Positions 59,358-64,000 of a DNA stretch of 64,000 nucleotides are shown one piece after another. Source of the DNA: DASSJT01 sp963715025 (GTDB taxonomy: Bacteria; Actinomycetota; Actinomycetes; Actinomycetales; Dermatophilaceae); NCBI GenBank assembly GCA_963715025.1, contig CAVQQQ010000002.1, forward strand, positions 682,001 to 746,000. Reading direction: 5' to 3'. A program made the position numbers and the translations under genes. The notes below the pieces were generated by a model, which was given only the letters and a program-made list of their open reading frames with translations, ran no database searches and was not told the DNA's origin. Position 1 is the first letter of the stretch. Each line of letters opens with the position of its first letter.

Positions 59358-61005
59358 GCGCTCTGGGGGTGGTCGCGGCGGGGGCCGCCGCTGATGCCAT
59401 CACCACGACCGTGCCCGGACTCGTGGACTCCAGGTTCGCGAGCAGACTCTTCGACCAGGATGCGGCGCTCTGGGGCCCGACAGCCGAGTCTGAGGCGGCC
59501 ATCCGCCTGTCCTGGGTCAACCTCCCTCACGCCTCGCGACCCCTGGTGGGTGAGATCGCCGCACTGAGGGACCACCTACGCAGTCTCGGCGTCGACCGTG
59601 TCGTCCTGTGCGGCATGGGCGGCTCGTCGCTGGCTCCCGAGGTCATCTGCAGGACCGAGGGCGTCGACCTGGTCGTGCTCGACTCGTCCCATCCCGACGT
59701 CGTGCGGGAAGCCCTGGTCGACCTCGACCGAACCGTGGTGGTGGTGTCCAGCAAGTCAGGATCCACCGTCGAGACGGACTCGCAGCGCCGGGCCTTCGAG
59801 GGCGCTTTCGCGGATGCGGGCATCAGGGCAGCCGAGCGCATCGTCGTGGTGACCGATCCGGGCAGCCCCCTGGAGGAGCAGTCGCGCCAGGCGGGCTACC
59901 GGGTGGTCAACGCCGACCCCAATGTCGGCGGCCGCTACTGTGCGCTCACGGCGTTCGGGCTGGTGCCGTCCGGGCTCGCCGGTGCCGACATCGAGCGGCT
60001 GCTCGACGACGCCGAGTCGGTTGCCGACCTCCTCAGTGCCGACGACGAGGCCAATCCCGGGCTTCGGCTGGGCGCTGCGATGGCGGGCACGTCGCCCCTG
60101 AGGGACAAGCTGGTCATCGTCGATGCGGGCTCGGGCATTACCGGCTTCCCCGACTGGGCCGAGCAGCTCATCGCCGAGAGCACCGGCAAGGACGGCACTG
60201 GCGTCCTGCCTGTCGTGGTGGAAGGCGAGGACGCCCCGGAGTTCTCGTGGGGCGCCCGAGACGTCACGGCCGTACGCCTGGTCGGCGTTGAGGGCGAGTC
60301 CGGCGGAGGCGAAGCCCGCGGCAGCTGGGCCGGCGGCAGCAGCGGGTCGGTCGTCGAGGTGTCCGGCACGCTGGGCGCGCAGTTCCTCCTCTGGGAGGTC
60401 GCCACCGCCGTCGCGGGCCGCCTGCTCGGGATCAACCCGTTCGACCAGCCCGACGTCGAGAGCGCCAAGAAGGCGGCCCGCGGCCTGCTCGAAGGCGGGG
60501 GCTCGGCATCGATGGACCCCGCCTTCACCGACGGGGCCGTCGAGGTCAGGGCCCTCGGGGGCGACTGGCTGGGCGGCTCCACCACACTGGGCGACGCGGT
60601 CAGCGCACTGATGGGCCAGTGCGACCACGGCGAGGGGTACATCGCCGTGATGGCCTACCTCGACCGCCACGCCGACTCCGACCTCGAGCAGTGCCGCGCC
60701 GCCCTGGCAGCGGCCGCCCGACGGCCCACGACCTTCGGCTGGGGCCCGCGCTTCCTCCACTCCACGGGGCAGTTCCACAAGGGTGGCCCGCCCACCGGCG
60801 TCTATGTCCAGATCACCTCGGACCCCAGCGCAGACCTGGCGATCCCCGGCCGCGACTTCACCTTCGGAGACTTCATCGTCGCGCAGGCCGGTGGCGACGC
60901 CCAGGTGCTCGCCGACCACGGCCGGCCGGTCCTGCAGCTCCATCTCACGAACCATGACACCGGCCTCGGCCAAGTACGAGCGGCGCTCTCGTCGAAGGGA
61001 TCTCG

Positions 61006-61009
<4 letters not shown>
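59354..61009 (+). CDS. pgi: glucose-6-phosphate isomerase
   Basis: A 551-residue isomerase of the actinobacterial form, with only the core SIS domains clearly conserved: VVLCGMGGSSLAPEVICRTE (about 84-103), VVVSSKSGSTVETDSQRRAF (about 127-146), and LGINPFDQPDVESAKKAARG. It interconverts glucose-6-phosphate and fructose-6-phosphate. A Gly/Ser/Glu-rich insert (GESGGGEARGSWAGGSSGSV) near 315 is unusual and may be a flexible loop. The gene overlaps tal and zwf by four bases at either end. Confidence 0.93.
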
Positions 61010-62543
<1,534 letters not shown>

Positions 62544-62547
<4 letters not shown>

Positions 62548-63736
62548 TCATCGACCTGCCCAGCACCACCGCCGCCGCGGTCAGCAAGAAGCTCGTGCAG
62601 CTCCGTGAGGACGTCGGCTCCATGGCGCTCGGCCGTGTGCTCACGCTCGTGATCGTCGTCAACGAGCTCGACGCCGAGACCGCGATCGAGGCGGCCAACG
62701 ACGCGAGCCACCAGCACCCGTGCCGCATCATCACTGTTGTCCTGGCCAACAAGCGGGGAGCGGCGCGGCTCGACGCGCAGATCCGCGTCGGCGGCGATGC
62801 CGGTGCGAGCGAGGTGGTCGTCCTGCGCCTCTACGGCCCCCTGATCGACCACGGCCGCAGCGTGGTCACGCCGCTGCTGCTGCCCGACTCGCCGGTCGTA
62901 GCCTGGTGGCCCAAGGAAGCCCCGCCGGACGTCTCGGTCGACCCGATCGGCGCGATGGCCCAGCGGCGCATCACCGATGCCGCCGAGGCCCCCTCGCCCC
63001 TCGCCGAGGTCCGCCGGAGGGCGAAGACCTACGCAGCCGGCGATACCGATCTGGCGTGGACGCGGATCACCCTCTGGCGCGGACTGCTCGCCGCGGCGCT
63101 CGACCAGCCGCCCTACGAGCCGGTGCTGGCGGCCACGGTTACGGGTGGCACCGACTCGGCCTCCACCGACCTGCTGGCCGCCTGGCTGGCGAATACCCTG
63201 CGGTGCCCGGTAACCCGCGCCCGCAGCCGGGCCGGCACCGGCATGCAGAGCGTGCGGCTGGAGCGCAAGAGCGGCAACGTCGACCTCGTCCGCCCGGAGG
63301 GCAGCATCGCCACCCTGACCCAGCCCGGACAGCCGGACCGGAGGATCTCCCTGGCGCGTCGCCACACGGCCGAGTGCCTGGCCGACGAACTCCGCCGCCT
63401 CGATCCAGACGACGTCTACCGGGACACGATCATCAAGGGCCTCCCCAAGGTCCTCAGCAAGGGGCGCAGCAAGACGGCGAGCGAGGCCATCGCCGAGGGC
63501 GAGGCGCCCTCCGCGAAGGAAGCCGAGCGGCGGGCACGGGCCATCCAGCGCCGCAGTTCGCACAAGTCCAGCAGTGCCATGGTCGAGGCCTCGCCGCCGC
63601 CGCCCCCGCCCGACACGACGACGGTCAAGAAGGCTGCGGCCAAGAAGCTCGCCGCGAAGCGCGCAGAGGGGTCACACTCCGACGCCGCCGAGGCGTACCC
63701 GACTCCGACGCCACGGCCCAGGCCGCGAGCTCGTGA
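62544..63736 (+). CDS. opcA: glucose-6-phosphate dehydrogenase assembly protein OpcA, frame broken near the 3' end
   Basis: About 397 codons. The protein starts IIDLPSTTAAAVSKKLVQLR from GTG 62544 and includes SPVVAWWPKEAPPDVSVDPI and LARRHTAECLADELRRLDPD, all typical of OpcA, the chaperone-like activator of Zwf. After about 63690 the starting frame runs straight through the next gene without a stop. A shift to the frame reading DSDATAQAASS then TGA (63734-63736) gives a normal end and the same GTGA overlap used by every junction of this operon. One C missing in the CCC run at 63698-63700 would explain it. Confidence 0.88.
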
Positions 63737-64000
63737 GCACCAGCCCGCTGGTGGTGGTCATCCACCGCGACCGGCAGCTGCTGGCCGACGCGGCCGCGGC
63801 CCGGCTCGTGACCGCCATCGTCGACACGCAGGCTTCGCGTGGGGAGGCCGACATCGTGCTCACCGGTGGGTCCATGGGCAGCGCGATCCTCTCGTCGCTG
63901 GCCGCAAGCCCGGCCCGCGACGCCATCGACTGGACGAGGCTCCACGTGTGGTGGGGCGACGAGCGCTTCCTCCCCTCGGGCGACCCCGAACGGAATGAGA
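63733..64000 (+). CDS. pgl: 6-phosphogluconolactonase (partial, runs off right edge)
   Basis: From GTG 63733 the frame stays open for 89 codons to the window end. ADIVLTGGSMGSAILSSLAA is the substrate loop, and LHVWWGDERFLPSGDPERNE carries the highly conserved WGDERFLP of the DevB/Pgl family. It hydrolyses 6-phosphogluconolactone made by Zwf, so it is the logical next gene after zwf-opcA. The C-terminal two thirds lie outside the window. Confidence 0.92.
   Translation, partial: MSTSPLVVVIHRDRQLLADAAAARLVTAIVDTQASRGEADIVLTGGSMGSAILSSLAASPARDAIDWTRLHVWWGDERFLPSGDPERNE

Overview
The window is a gene-dense stretch of chromosome from a high-GC Gram-positive bacterium. Several traits point to Actinomycetota, probably order Micrococcales, possibly Intrasporangiaceae (inference; no ribosomal marker is present): very high GC, many GTG starts, an InhA/MabA-type FabI-FabG pair, a Corynebacterium-type GlgA with GlgC, an actinobacterial SirA-CysH-CysD-CysN-CysG cluster, a SufR-B-D-C-S-U operon, OpcA, and an acVLRF1-type hydrolase. 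I see no rRNA, tRNA, CRISPR array, transposase, integrase or phage gene.

Layout. 1-7.5 kb: the start of a peroxiredoxin gene; a MarR regulator beside a wrecked MFS transporter; a HipA-like kinase/DUF3037 pair; a PEBP-like protein; a 16-bp tandem repeat; a TrmH-type methyltransferase; a TSUP permease; a first NfeD/SPFH pair; a lone ABC ATPase. 7.5-21.5 kb: divergent glgA and glgC, an LLM oxidoreductase, serB, the cyanophycin genes cphB-cphA facing a CphA-like Mur ligase fused to a TPR tail, and a second NfeD/SPFH pair. 21.5-28.6 kb: fabI, fabG, two small conserved genes, moaA, a SURF1-like gene, a spermidine-synthase-like gene, and an ABC exporter. 28.6-35.7 kb: one tightly overlapping minus-strand operon running sirA, Zn-ribbon ORF, cysH, cysD, cysN, cysG, cbiX. 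It covers sulfate activation, APS/PAPS and sulfite reduction, and synthesis of the siroheme that SirA needs. 35.7-45.8 kb: an ABC-F ATPase, a zinc metallopeptidase, and the suf Fe-S operon, transcribed sufR, B, D, Rieske, C, S, U, MIP18/SufT, acVLRF1. 45.8-55.8 kb: a large LuxR/ATPase regulator, a 59-codon gene, two ABC export systems, and the heme A/O genes ctaA and ctaB. 56-64 kb: the pentose-phosphate operon tkt-tal-pgi-zwf-opcA-pgl, cut by the window edge.

Two housekeeping genes, sufS and opcA, each carry a one-base frame break in a short homopolymer (sufS at 40811-40814, opcA near 63698-63700). Both look more like sequence errors or very recent mutations than old pseudogenes. The MFS gene at 889-1324 is different: it has lost large internal pieces and is a true pseudogene.

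Two window-wide signals stand out. First, the 8-mer CGGCATAC (or its complement GTATGCCG) recurs about 35 times, and its 7-base core GGCATAC about 38 times. It occurs in all codon phases and on both strands, and it brings rare ATA and TAT codons into genes that otherwise avoid them. Second, at least 17 genes have a TANNNT-like -10 box ending 6-8 bases before the start codon, the pattern of leaderless transcription; I used it to choose many starts.
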